DNA from: Vigna angularis
Taxonomy: Eukaryota > Streptophyta > Magnoliopsida > Fabales > Fabaceae
DNA length: 64,000 nucleotides
Direction of reading: 5' to 3'
Assembly (NCBI RefSeq): GCF_016808095.1
Contig: NC_068973.1
Span: 16,488,501-16,552,500, forward strand
The position numbers were made by a program, and so were the translations under genes. Positions 1 to 11,352 of the stretch are shown piece by piece; position 1 is the first letter of the stretch; each line of letters opens with the position of its first letter. The notes under the pieces are model-generated. The model saw only the letters and a program-made list of their open reading frames with translations, was not told the DNA's origin and ran no database searches.

Positions 1-1210
1 ATGGTAATGATAGATTACTAGGATAAGACCGAGCGCTTGATTTAAGACTGAACACCACTTAGACCGAGTGCCAGGGTTATGACCGAGCACTATAGAACTT
101 ATTCAATGAAAGAATATATTCTAATTATAATTTGATGAGACTTATTTTCAACAAGGATAAATATCATATTTAAGAATTTAGGTATTATTGAATATCTTAA
201 AGAAGCTGTTTTAAGGAGTGCAAAAGAGATACTATACGTAGACCGAACACTTTATTTACAAGTATACTAAGATAAACCAATCGGTCATCGACTGATTCTT
301 CCTAAAGAAAGAATCCAGTCCAGACCAAATGCTCAAAGGGAAACTGAACGGTCAATGATGACTTTCAGTTACAGTTTACATAATTATGCAGACTATTACA
401 TAATTATAGCTTTCATTAATCTTCAAATACTTTTAAACAACATACAATATTTCATCATCAACCAAATCATCAAACACAATATCATTCCAGTTTCTCATCT
501 TTTATATTCATATACTCATACAGCCAACAATGTAGTAACAATCATACTTCATATTCATTCAATCAATCAAACAACATGAAATCATTAAAACAAGAATCTT
601 AATCAAATTATATAAGCTTCTCTTACCTCTTAAAGTGACCGAACGCTCAACAATGCAGGATACTGGTTTATCACTACACTTTCTTCTACCCTTAGAGTTT
701 ACTGATCACAAATTCTAGACAAAATAAAAGACCAGAACATTATCAAAAATCACATATAGAAAGGTGATCAACCTATGCAACCAGAACTTGGTTTGCATGT
801 ATCAGAAAACCACTCGGTTGAGAGAGGAATGAACTTACCAGCTCAAAATCACAAACTAATCGGTTTAAACGAAAGCCCTTGACGCCTGAAAAACTTACAC
901 GGTGCCTGAGTGTCGATCGGAAGAAGAAAAAGTGAGGATTTCTTAGAGAGAAGATGAAGGAGATTTAGAGAGAAGGAGGAGGAAATGGTTTTAGCAGTTT
1001 GGAGAAGAAGGAAAGCATGCAGAGAAGTGGCACGACATTTGAAAGTTGGCATTAAATACTACCGTCAGTAAAACCGAACGGCCACTCTCTTGCAACCACA
1101 TGTTTTCCACTATCTGAAACTCTGACTCTCTCCTTGACACTTGACTTTTACTATTTGAAGTTTTTAGTGAGTTTTTAATGGCTTCTGACACAAACCAAAT
1201 CAATACAAAT
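1..1210. other. Uncharacterised repeat-like region with recurring ACCGA motifs
   Basis: No convincing coding region. The motif ACCGAGCG/ACCGAACG and close variants (GACCGAGTGC, GACCGAACAC) recur in the first 330 bases and again near 640 and 1070. On the minus strand, about 1000-840 looks like a pyrimidine-rich leader followed by a possible splice donor (GTAAGTTC near 838), so this could be an old LTR or a 5' leader with an intron. I cannot assign it to a family. Confidence 0.3.
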
Positions 1211-2279
1211 GAATATATTAAAAAAAAACTAGTGAGATATTTAAATTTAAAATGTATTAACTATTGCAGCAAAAGTTCAACTCCAAATTAACAATGAATG
1301 TGTCAACATCTTTAACTAAATTTAATCCAGAGTCAACTATAAATAAACAAATTTTTTAGGACAAAATTAAAATTGGTTAAATTGTGGACTACTTATTCGC
1401 AGTATAATATGCTTATTCATACCTCTTCTTTTATTTTCTTGTACTTTTTTTTTTACTTTTGATTTTCTGTTGGATTTTTGGTTAACAAAAAGTCAAATCA
1501 ATATGCGCATTATTAAACTTCAACCTCTCATTTCATATTTCAAACAAAAAAATTAAATTATTGTATTTCCCTATATTATTAAGTCCTAAAAAAATATACT
1601 ATCGATTTTACCCTTCTTAATATAAATTATTTTATAAATTATATTATCTTTAATTTTTGTATTTACTTTTTTATAATTATATTTTAAGAATATTTTTTAT
1701 AAATTTAATAACATATTTACTTTAATTATATTTCCACTGGTCATATTTAATTATATTAAAAAAATGAGAAACCAATTTTATTTATTAAAATACTAAACCT
1801 TATTTCTTCAATAAAATAAAAAACCAAACATATTAGAAATAAAACGAAGTTAAGAAAAAATAAACTAAAAGAAAAAAGTGAAAGAAATAAGAACATGTGC
1901 GGATTTCTTTTCTCTTTAATATTTACTCCTTTCTCTGTCTCTTTTCTTTTATATCTTATTTATTTTAAATTCTAATCATACTTATGCTAGAAGACAATCG
2001 AGAAGTGAAAATGGACAAAAACCTGTCAATAATCATAGAAGTTTATCAATAAATTTTTATTGGTAAATCTATTTGTCATAAATTTTACTCATAGATAAAA
2101 AATTCACCAATAATTATAAACATTTATAGTTTATTTAATATATTTGTGTTTATTGATTTAAATAGTTTTATTTTCAAGAAAGAAGCTTGAAAAATAAAGT
2201 TAATTCTAGCCAGTTCCATCCAAATCATTCGGGCTTCATAGCTTTTTAACAATCCAGCCCAACTCATAAAATAGTATCT
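1211..2279. other. AT-rich intergenic DNA
   Basis: Very AT-rich with many A and T runs. I see no open frame, RNA gene or clear repeat. It forms the distal upstream region of the small heat-shock protein gene. Confidence 0.5.
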
Positions 2280-2280
2280 A

Positions 2281-2370
2281 GAACCTTCTGGCTGGTGAGA
2301 AGAATTCCGGAAGATTTTCGAATTTTCTGAAAGAATCTTCATACTTACAAAAAAAAAACATTTTCTGGAA
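2281..2370 (+). promoter_or_regulatory. Cluster of heat-shock elements
   Basis: Alternating GAA and TTC triplets are densely packed: GAAccTTC at 2281-2288, GAATTC at 2302-2307, a run of GAA/TTC units from 2310 to 2340 ending in GAAtcTTC (2333-2340), and TTCtgGAA at 2363-2370. This is the binding arrangement of heat-shock factor trimers. It lies about 145-235 bp upstream of the sHSP start codon, where plant sHSP promoters usually carry such sites. Confidence 0.85.
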
Positions 2371-2395
2371 GATACGAGATTATCCCTTAAATTCA

Positions 2396-2403
2396 TTTAA
2401 ATA
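2396..2403 (+). promoter_or_regulatory. Probable TATA box of the sHSP gene
   Basis: TTTAAATA lies 26 bp after the last heat-shock element and about 113 bp before the start codon. Position and composition fit a TATA box; the transcription start is inferred to lie about 30 bp downstream. Confidence 0.55.
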
Positions 2404-2515
2404 CCTCATGTGTACTCTCACACATCAACATACAAGAAATCCGGTATCTGCTAACAATTCAGACAACATTTTTGCAGAGTTCAAAACAAGACATCAGCTA
2501 AGCAAAGAAGAGAAA

Positions 2516-2977
2516 ATGTCGCTTATCCCAAGTTTGTTCGGTGGTCGAAGGAGCAACGTCTTTGATCCTTTTTCTCTTGACGTGTGGGATCCGTTCAAAG
2601 ATTTTCAGTTTCCATCTTCGCTTTCTGCTGAGAATTCTGGGTTTGTGAACACCCGAGTGGATTGGAAGGAGACCCCAGAAGCGCACGTGTTGAAGGCTGA
2701 TATTCCAGGACTGAAGAAGGAGCAGGTGAAGGTTGAGATTGAAGATGACAAGGTTCTTCAGATAAGCGGAGAGAGAAACGTTGAGAAAGAAGATAAAAAC
2801 GATAAGTGGCACCGCGTGGAGCGTAGCAGTGGTAAGTTCTTGAGGAAGTTCGGATTGCCAGAAAATGCTAAAGTCGATCAAGTCAAGGCTTCCATTGAAA
2901 ACGGGGTTCTCACTGTCACCATTCCAAAGGAAGAGGTCAAGAAGCCTGATGTTAAACCCATTCAAATTTCTGGTTAA
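2516..2977 (+). CDS. Cytosolic class I small heat-shock protein (about 17.5 kDa)
   Basis: Intronless, 153 residues. sHSPs are ATP-independent chaperones that form oligomers and hold unfolding proteins during heat stress. The start [10 protein letters not shown] with [11 protein letters not shown] at 17-27 is the class I (cytosolic/nuclear) N-terminal signature. The alpha-crystallin domain spans about 46-138, with [23 protein letters not shown] and [10 protein letters not shown]. The C-terminal I-X-I anchor is IQI at 149-151. An in-frame ATG at 2408 exists, but the encoded leader resembles nothing in the family and 2408 lies only a few bases after the TATA-like box, so I start at 2516. Length and motifs are full and normal. 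Regulation by heat-shock factor is expected from the upstream elements. No targeting peptide or ER-retention signal is present. Confidence 0.96.
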   Translation: MSLIPSLFGGRRSNVFDPFSLDVWDPFKDFQFPSSLSAENSGFVNTRVDWKETPEAHVLKADIPGLKKEQVKVEIEDDKVLQISGERNVEKEDKNDKWHRVERSSGKFLRKFGLPENAKVDQVKASIENGVLTVTIPKEEVKKPDVKPIQISG

Positions 2978-3439
2978 AGACCAACATGTGTATAAAATCT
3001 CTATGTTTTGCTTTCGTCACTTTTAAGGAATCTTGTGTCTGTGTTGTGTCTGTCTGAAATAAGGATATTTTATCTGTACTGTGAATTATAAGAAGCATTA
3101 TACAAGTACTAAGTTTTAACTGTTGAAGTGTTATTCATGCGTTATTTTACCAATGCAACATTCCTAATACGACATCGACGTGCTTTGATATTTTACGATA
3201 CACTAATACTGGAAAAGTCAATATGATCCTAACTTAGGACTCCTAACTGGATTTTTGTTCGTAGTCCATCTATACTTGTATTTTTGCATTATTCTGCTCC
3301 TTCTTCTATGTACCAAAATTCTGCAGAAAACATAAATATTTCCTCTTCTTCACCATTGTCTGCAGAAAATTCTACTGCTCCTGCCTCACTTCCTGTTTAG
3401 AATGTTTACTTGTGCGAAAGGAGTTTATAACCCAAGACT

Positions 3440-4330
3440 TTTACTGCTATGGTTCCTACTTTCCATTAACCTACCACTCTAAAGGAAGCTCTTATTGATC
3501 CTTACTGGTTCAAGGCTATGTTTAAAATAATACCTGGACTCTCACTTCTCTACCTCCTAGTGCAACTAAAGTTGGCTGTAAGTGGATTTTTAAAACCAAA
3601 TTTAATGATGAGGGAAGTTTTCTGCATCACAAAGCCACGTTTATCGTTCTACTCTTCATGTATGAACTCTTCTTTACGTTTTATATAGGATGGAACGACT
3701 ACTATTTCAGATCTCTGTCTTTATCGTTCTATTGTTGGTTCCTTACAGTATTTGACAATCAAACGTCCAGAATTAGTTTTCTCTATCAAGAATGTCTGTC
3801 AATACATGCATCAATCTCAAAATCATCACTAGAACAGATTCTATGTTATCTTACCGACAGTTCACATCATGGTTTTCTTCTTTGTCGCTGCTCAGAGCTC
3901 TCAGTTACTGGATTCAATGATGCTGATTGGGCATCTAATTTCTACGGTAGGAAATCCACAACTAGTGACTGTTTTTACCTTGGCAAAAATATTGTCTCCT
4001 GGTCTTTACAAACAGAAAGTTGTTTCTTGAAGCAGTATTGAATTTGAATTCAGGAGTGTTGTTGCTGTCCTTGCTGAAATCACATGGGTGACTTCCCTTC
4101 TTCCTAGACTTCGAATCACTACTATTATACCAAAAATATATCCCATCACGCACTCTTAAGTATTTTGAGATTGATCTACATTTAGTTCGTGATAGTATTT
4201 AACACAAGTTTCTCCAGCTTATTCATCTTCCTGCAAGCTGCAAGGTTTCAAGTTGCTAATATGCTCACTAATATTCTCACCGAACCAGTTTGGTTTTTCG
4301 CTCTTCTATTTTTAGATTCAAGGATATGCT
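3440..4330 (+). pseudogene. Degenerate Ty1/copia retrotransposon pol fragment (RT and RNase H)
   Basis: Conceptual translation across frames gives EALIDPYWFKAM, then ATKVGCKWIFKTKFNDEG, matching the start of the copia reverse transcriptase domain. Further on come HHGFLLCRCSELSVTGFNDA and DADWASNFYGRKSTTSDCF, then KNIVSWSLQTES, matching the copia RNase H region (consensus DADWAG...RRSTSGY...SWSSKKQ). A later piece (VVAVLAEITWVTSLLPRLRI) fits the RNase H tail. The order is right but the middle of RT is missing and frames are broken by shifts and stops, so this is a dead fragment. No LTRs are visible at its edges. Confidence 0.8.
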
Positions 4331-7300
4331 TCTTGTCTCAATTTTATATATATGTATATATGGCTTAGGTCTCTGTAAACAGCACATCAAAGAAGTTCAT
4401 CTCTGTTTTCCTCCTTCCTCATTTCTTATAATTTAAGGACATTTATGATTTTCTCTCTTCTTCTTGCTCTACTACTTATCTCTTAGAGTAGACGACAAAC
4501 CTATAGTGAAAGAACTTGATTTACCACTATGTTGTTGTTGTTTCATTTATGTAATTATCAATACAATTTATAGACTTACTTTTTATGACCATTGTATTCC
4601 ACTAAAAACGGTTAATACATTAAATATCCATAAAGTTTTAATGCCTAATACATTAATTACTCTTAATAATTCATTTAAATTTATTATAAACCCAACAAAA
4701 CTATATGTTTCTTTTATTCTTGGTCTTAGTTATTCTATTCTTTATAGTGCAATAATTCTTTTTACACCAGATTTGCTCCTTTTATAAATGGTTGAGTTTT
4801 TTTCTTTCTTCGTAATCAACTAATGTTTAACTAGGTTCTCTTTTGTCTTTATGGTTAATTTGTCAATAATTGGATTTTTGTCAATAGGTCCAACTGCTTT
4901 TCTGCTTTTGAGATATCGAACCACACTCATATATTTTGTGCTCAAACGCATTGATCTTATCATCCACTTCAAGTTCTCACTTCTTATCTAACACTTATGT
5001 ATCCTTCTTCACTTATAATTGTTCTTACAATTTTGAAACCTAAATGTTATTTTTGTAAAGCTTATTTTATTTTTTCTAAGCTTGCTTTTGTAAGATTGCA
5101 TTATCTCTAACCTTATTTTCAATTCTTTTTTTGCAAATAACTTTTTTTTATTTTTAACCTTTGAATAATAAGTTCGTTTCTACACATGATCGAGCTATCC
5201 TAACTGTACAGATGTATTATTAAGCTTTCTAGACGACTCATTAAGTTATTTAAGCTCCACTTTCTCCACTTATTTATTTAAGTTATTTAACTGCTCCACC
5301 GAGCTACAATGAATGTTTATCGATTTTTTTGAGATGTTCACTGGTTTCACTGAGAGTTATTCGAATTTTTTATCCTACATAAACTTTTCACCGAACTATC
5401 TAAGTTGTTTACTTAATCTACCGAGTTACTCAAGCTTTTCATATACGCCATTGCGTTGTTTAGGACATTGGATATCTTATGAACTTATGCCACCAACTCG
5501 ATTGTCTTGTTGAGTTCTTCACTTGCTTGTATTTGGTTCTCAAACTATGTATTACCCTAAACTTATGTTACCGTTAACAATGTCACTTCTTCTTCAACAC
5601 CTTCCTGTTCATTCTTAGATTAATACTCTTACAAATATATATAACTTTAACACAACTAAACATTTGTTTGAGTAATAATCTTTTTTATAATGATCAAACT
5701 TCTCACTATTTAAAGTATTAAAACAATTTTAAATAAAATTCAATATAAAATATAAATATAAATAAATTTAATTTTGTTAAAAATATTTAATAAATTTTTT
5801 TCTATAATATTTATATAAAAATTAAATTGTTTTCATTTAAATAAAATTATTTAATTTTAAAATAAAATAGGACTGAATTAAAATAAAATAAAATACAATA
5901 ACTAAAATAGTTACATTGACATGTTATTAGTTACATATTACACAATGACGTGACAAAATTTTAATTTTTTAAATTTTGAAAAGATTAAAAAAATTAAAAA
6001 TTATTTAAAAAAGAAATCATGATATGACAAGTGCCATCTCTTATCTCTTTAATATGAGTGCAATACTTAAAAAAATCTAACTAAATCATTTTCTTTAAAT
6101 TAGAAATCAAATCCAAACAAGTAAAAATACAATAACCAATTTACAATTTCGCTACAAAAGATTGAATATTACTGGAATAATTTAACCATGTTTTAATTAC
6201 ACGTGATGTGCAGGAGAAAGTAACAGGGTGAAGGTGAACTGTAATTGGATTATCGCATTCGCTCTTGCTTAAATACATTCATGCTTTGTGAATAACTCCA
6301 TCCACCTCTATGTAAATATATCAACACCCAATTTCAATTTCCCATTATGAGAAAACTCATGTATCAACACTAACATTACTATCTGATTCTAAAATCTAAA
6401 AATGAAGATTGTAAGTTTGGTTTAGGATTTAACAATGTATGTTGCTCCTACAAGGAAGCAAAAAAATATTTGGAATTCTCTTATCTCAATTACCCTGTCA
6501 AAGATGTTGTTAGAGAAAGGTTCGGAAGATAACGACATCAAAATTCAGATTAACTAATCCCACAAGTTGCTTGAAAATATGAAATTTCTACAACATAACC
6601 TTATCCGATGAATACATTTCAAAACTTCATAAAAAAACTTTCGCAGTCATGGGCAAACTACAAAATCAACTAAAACACAAGTACGGATAAGTGTCACTGC
6701 CATATCACATATCGTCTCTGAAAATACCAACAAAAAGTAATGTGATCCTATATCCAATTCTATTTTTCTTGTATTGTAATTTCGTTCGATTTCAAATTTA
6801 AATCCCAATGAACTAAGATGAGAGAATTATTTGATACATTGTCATAATATTTCAATTCAGAAGAGTTTTGTTTTCTGTATGATGGTTGGACATGAAATCT
6901 GTCTAACCTTTAGAAGTTCACACCATTGATCCTAAAGAAGTAGGACAAAAATCAATAATCAGAAATCAGGTATTTTATTATTGAGACAATCCTCATGATT
7001 CCTGCTGGTTAATGATGGATAAATGTGTGCACTCATAGGTCGTCTTCACTAATTCAGAGTTCCGAAGTGATTGGAGCTATAAAACAACAAATGGATACAA
7101 AATATTCCCAGTGTGTCTAAAACGCCAAGGGAATTCAAGTGATTATAGACCCCTTACAAGCATTGACTGTGAATAGATGGAAACAACAGCAAGAGATGAT
7201 ATTGCTGACAATGTTGACAATAATTATGTTTCTGGTGTTTTAATTACTATTGCAAAGATGGAAACAACAAATTCTGTCATTGCATATAAGCTTTTGTTGA

Positions 7301-7940
7301 AATGAATGGTTAGAATTTCACACCAATTCGACAGAAGAAACGGTATTATCAAGTTTTAGACACTTTAGTTATTGAAATGTGCTACATCTTTTTGGCTAAA
7401 GAAGCATAGAGGGATATGAATACAGGGAGTTGTAGGTCTTAAGGTAACACTAGCTTAGAAACTTGCATAACCTTTAATCAGCTGCAACTGCATCCATACA
7501 TGACTATACAGAGGTGGCAACACACCATCTTCCAGATCTGCATGAGTGATAATGCCCCTTCCAACATCACGAAGGGTTCATTCCTAAGCTTCATTGAACA
7601 TCTCTTCCAACACCACCCATTACAAGACCAAACCACATGAGCCCTTTTCGTTGCCCATCTCTTATCATCATCTAACAACCCTCAAAGTCAAAGCATTCAA
7701 CACAGCATTTTCTTTTTCTTTTTCAAAATTTTTTAATCAGAATGTAGTACCAATTACACATTGAACCCATCATGAATCATCCAAATCACAAAAATTGCCA
7801 TACATGATAAATGGCTGACTTTTATAGTAACTGTAAAAGTCGGGTGATTTCTCACAAAAAATTCATGAAAACTAAAATCTTTTAAAAAAAACTAGTAAAA
7901 TCTAAAAAGGAAAAAAAAAGTAATAGAACACTTACGAACA
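4331..7940. other. Intergenic DNA without recognised genes
   Basis: AT-rich. A 107-codon frame at 4464-4787 and a 66-codon frame at 7478-7678 (minus) have no recognisable motif and look fortuitous. Around 5150-5530 short phrases such as ACCGAGCTA, AAGTTATTTAAGCTCC and ACCGAACTATC recur loosely. I see nothing else I can name. Confidence 0.4.
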
Positions 7941-7942
7941 TG

Positions 7943-8806
7943 TCATGCCAAACAGAAGATATTATCAGTCATCAACAAAATATACTGCAAAATCCTCAAC
8001 GGAGCGTTTCCAAAATCCAAGTATGGCAGCCTCAATTCCCTCACTCTGCATGCCCCATCCACCGGTGCTCCAAGCCGAACCCGGTTCATCTCCACCCTTC
8101 TGAAAAGGTAAAAAGCGCCGCCGCGCCGCTGGTCGGAAGAAGGGTTTTTCTTGGTTTTATAAAAGCTCCAACCTTTGCCAGCAAGAATCCGACAAAACTC
8201 CTCCATGGTGCCGACCCGATGGCTGAGGTCCCGCGAGTAGAGAGAGAAAGAGTCGCAGTCCCAGTTGCCGGCGTTTCCGGCGGCAGCGGCGGCGTCAGGG
8301 TGGGAGCTGAAAAGGACGATTTTGAAGGCGCGTGGGGAGAGCGTGAGGAAGCAGCGAAGATGGGTGAGTGGGGTTGCGGAGAGGGAAGGGAAGGGAATGG
8401 GAACGGCATCGCTTTGGAGGGAGCAGGAAGAAGAAGAGAAAGATAATGATGAGGGTTTGGATGATGATGATGATGGGTTGGAGAAGATGATGTGAGAAAG
8501 TGAGGGTGTAGGGTACAAATCGAAACCCAAGTCCCTTGCAATGGTAGCAAGCCTATATGTGTCTCTAATAATCTCTTTTGTTGGGAGAAAAATCAAAGCT
8601 GGGATTTTGTACCTTGTTGTTCTTGTTCTTCTTCTCCTTCTTCTACGATGGTGGGGTTGGGATGTGGCACGGGCTTCATCATGAACATCAGTATCTTCAT
8701 GATAATGGGTGTGGTAATGGTGGTGATTTTTTGTTAGCATGTGATGAGGGTTGTGGTTGATGGTTTCCCCTAAGACCAGAGAACGAACCAGCTTTAGTGG
8801 AAGCAT
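7943..8806 (-). CDS. Plant protein of unknown function, 287 residues, intronless
   Basis: A single open frame on the minus strand, more GC-rich than its surroundings. I do not recognise a named domain. Visible parts: a start of type MLPLKLVRSLVLGETIN; a His-rich stretch (about 20-45); a basic run of seven arginines (about 54-60); a conserved-looking segment YKIPALIFLPTKEIIRDTYR (about 66-85); a Ser-rich low-complexity linker (about 113-130); and a C-terminal hydrophobic segment of type APLRILQYILLMTDNIF. The arginine run could act in nuclear targeting or nucleic-acid binding, but that is a guess. Several overlapping frames on both strands here are shadows caused by high GC. The long clean frame with separate globular-looking ends supports a real gene; the function is unknown. 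Confidence 0.72.
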   Translation of the reverse strand: MLPLKLVRSLVLGETINHNPHHMLTKNHHHYHTHYHEDTDVHDEARATSQPHHRRRRRRRTRTTRYKIPALIFLPTKEIIRDTYRLATIARDLGFDLYPTPSLSHIIFSNPSSSSSKPSSLSFSSSSCSLQSDAVPIPFPSLSATPLTHLRCFLTLSPRAFKIVLFSSHPDAAAAAGNAGNWDCDSFSLYSRDLSHRVGTMEEFCRILAGKGWSFYKTKKNPSSDQRRGGAFYLFRRVEMNRVRLGAPVDGACRVRELRLPYLDFGNAPLRILQYILLMTDNIFCLA

Positions 8807-10560
8807 CTTTCTTTTTCTTTCTTCCCCCTTCTTGTTTCTGTGTGTGTCCCCTTACGAATCATAAGTCACACCTTACAAGACATGTCTTGTCCTTCTCATT
8901 CTTCTTTTTTCACCAAATCTTCGCTCCTACCCAGTTAGTTCTTTGACTTTAGTAAAGTAATTCTTTCAATTTAATTAATCTTTTCCTCCTATTCATTATC
9001 CTTAGTATAACAATACCCATACTATAATTACAAACCGAAAGCTAATAATATTTTCCACTCAAAACCCTTCGTATATGGGACCGTAGCTTTATTAGACTAA
9101 TTATTATGTTCGATTTCTGCATTTTAAAGTCAATGAACGAATAAGTATTTTCCTTCTTTTTCCATTATACAACATAAAAATTCCTGAGTCCATTTGTAAG
9201 TAACTTTTTATTTTTTTATTCAACTAAAAAATGTACCATATGAATAATTTTCAAATGGTAGTTAATGTTTACGAGAGTGCGTCTTGTTTTTAAGGCTTTT
9301 TAGTTGCTTGAAAAATTCCTCTGTTCAAAGAGACGTTGGAGAGAGTTACTGTGCATGCAAAAACACTCAAATTCTGAAGTTAATTGAGATACAAATGTTA
9401 TAAAAGATGACAAATAAAGAATACAAATACTTACAAAAACATCAATTGATTCAACAAGTCTATCACGAGAACATCTACACCTTTTCAAAAACATTATTTT
9501 CTTTTTCTTGAAAACATCCACTGGTTTTACTTCAAAATTTCCTCAAATAATGTTTCTTTAAATATTTTCTATTCTCTCTCTTTGAGTTTATCTAAAGAGA
9601 CGGTAATAATGTTTCTTTAAATATAAATTAAATATTCAGTTTAAAACTTGTAACGAATATGAGATGATAAAGTCAAAATAGTTGCAATGAAAAATCAATA
9701 TATAAACGACAAAATATTTGACAATCTATTTTTCATATAATACTGATAAAATAAGATAACTATATATATTTATGAACACAGAAATAAGATATTGAATTTT
9801 TATCAAATTATTATTTTATTTTTAATTTAAATATTTTGCTCTAATATTTGTTTATTTAAAATGCTTAATATGTTAATTTAGATTATATTTTAAAATGTAC
9901 CACTTTCTTTCAAAAATAATTAAAAACTCAAATAAATAATTACCTGTGTCACTAGCTAAACTAAAACTTTATCCTACTGGCTTTCCTAGTTCTGTATTTC
10001 GGGCTTTCTATTGTTTCATCTGGGTTTCTTGCTGCACCTTCAATTTTTCTTTCTCCACCTTAATTTTCTCTAAAGTCCTTTATTATCTTGACTATGGTAA
10101 AAACCTAAAACGTAATTTCTCTCCTATATTTATTTCCTCACAACACTCATCTCAACCCCAGGCAAACAACAAAACAACATTTTTAATTTCTCTCTCCTTT
10201 TTCACCTTCTCCCCCATCCTACACCACACAACATACTCTTTTCCTCTTTCACTTTTACAACACTTATTTTTCACTCTTCCCTTCCCCACACATGCTACAA
10301 CCTCTCTTTGAAAACCAATCGCTCAATCAAGTAAGTAATTTTTTATATAATTTTATTTATTGTTTATTTAGGATAATATTATGTGATATTTTTATCAGAT
10401 GTTCAAATTCGTAGGAAAATAGGAAATAAAATTGTGTTTGGACTATTTGTACCATGTTAAGAAAATCCGTTAGACAAAGAATTAAATTTCAAAATCTAAT
10501 AAAATAAGATATCAAATTTTGAAAATTCGGTATAAGAAATGTTACAAATTCGAGAAAGGT
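8807..10560. other. Intergenic DNA, AT-rich
   Basis: Upstream region of the minus-strand gene ending at 8806, then AT-rich sequence. A 121-codon plus-strand frame at 9946-10311 is pyrimidine-rich with no domain I recognise. It contains a possible CT-rich leader followed by GTAAGTAA near 10330, so a 5' leader exon is possible but unproven. Confidence 0.35.
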
Positions 10561-10566
10561 ACCGAA

Positions 10567-10750
10567 TCGGTTAAATAGTCTATTGAATTTTGTAATCTGG
10601 TTAAATAATTTATCGGATTTTAAAATTTAGTTAAGTAGTTTATCAAATTTCGAAATCCGATTAAGTAGTCTAATAGACTTCTAAATCTGATTAAGTATTC
10701 TATCAAATTTCGAAATTCGATTAAGTAGTATAACATATTTCGAAATTCGA
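10567..10750 (+). repeat. Minisatellite, about six units of 30 bp
   Basis: Six successive degenerate copies of a roughly 30-bp unit of the form CGATTAAGTAGTCTATCAAA followed by TTTCGAAATT. Copies differ at several positions each (TGGTTAAATAATTTATC, TAGTTAAGTAGTTTATC, CGATTAAGTAGTCTAAT and so on). The array is non-coding, with units rich in TTAAGTAGT and TTCGAAAT. Confidence 0.8.
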
Positions 10751-11150
10751 TATATACATTTTTTGTAATATATTTTATTAATATTTTTAAGGACTTCTAG
10801 TTTTGTTAGTTTTTTTTCAATTTTATTTACTTTGTGTGTTCTTGTTTGGATGGTGGAAGAGTAATAGCAAACATTTTATAGATTTGTCATTCATTGTAAG
10901 AGATTTTCTAAGTATCTCCATTATTATAGTTGTATCTCAATCGCCATTCATCATTGGATCAAGAATTCTAAATAAGTATAAAAACCAAATTTTGCTAAAA
11001 AATGTTGAAACAATTATTTATACTTCAAGTTATAAGCATGTCTTTTGTGATGGTAATTTGTGTAATTGAAATCCCATAAATGTTTTCTATTTTTGGAACC
11101 CAAATTTTATATTTTAACTTTTTGTTTCATATACATGTCATATTTTAAAA

Positions 11151-11343
11151 GGATAATGATACTTTAACAACATTTTTTTGAGAACATTTTAACATCATCT
11201 ACGTGTCATTCTATGATTGGTCCATGTTAGTGTTTATGATTATTATTATTATTGATTGTGGAGTAATTTTGGACCAATCACAGAATGACACGTAGATGAT
11301 GTTAAAATGTTGTCAAAAAAATGTTGTCAAAGTATCATTATCC
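11151..11343. mobile_element. 193-bp Mutator-type MITE with 9-bp target duplication
   Basis: Terminal inverted repeats of about 74 bp begin GGATAATGATACTTTAACAA on the left and, read inward from the right, GGATAATGATACTTTGACAA. A perfect 9-bp direct repeat ATTTTAAAA flanks it (11142-11150 and 11344-11352), the target-site duplication size of Mutator elements. The interior is a short TATTATTATTATTA-rich loop with no coding capacity. The terminus is the same as that of the 8.8-kb element at 38812-47580, which marks this as a deletion derivative or relative of that family. Confidence 0.9.
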
Positions 11344-11352
11344 ATTTTAAAA

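Noticed and set aside
2498..2965. 155-codon minus-strand frame over the heat-shock gene
   Set aside because: Exact shadow of the sHSP coding sequence; no motif on that strand.
4464..4787. 107-codon frame rich in Leu and Ile
   Set aside because: Composition follows from AT-rich DNA; no family resemblance and no promoter or splice context.
7940..8760. Plus-strand and alternative minus-strand frames of 60-168 codons over the unknown gene
   Set aside because: They are GC-driven shadows of the 287-codon minus-strand frame and carry no motif.
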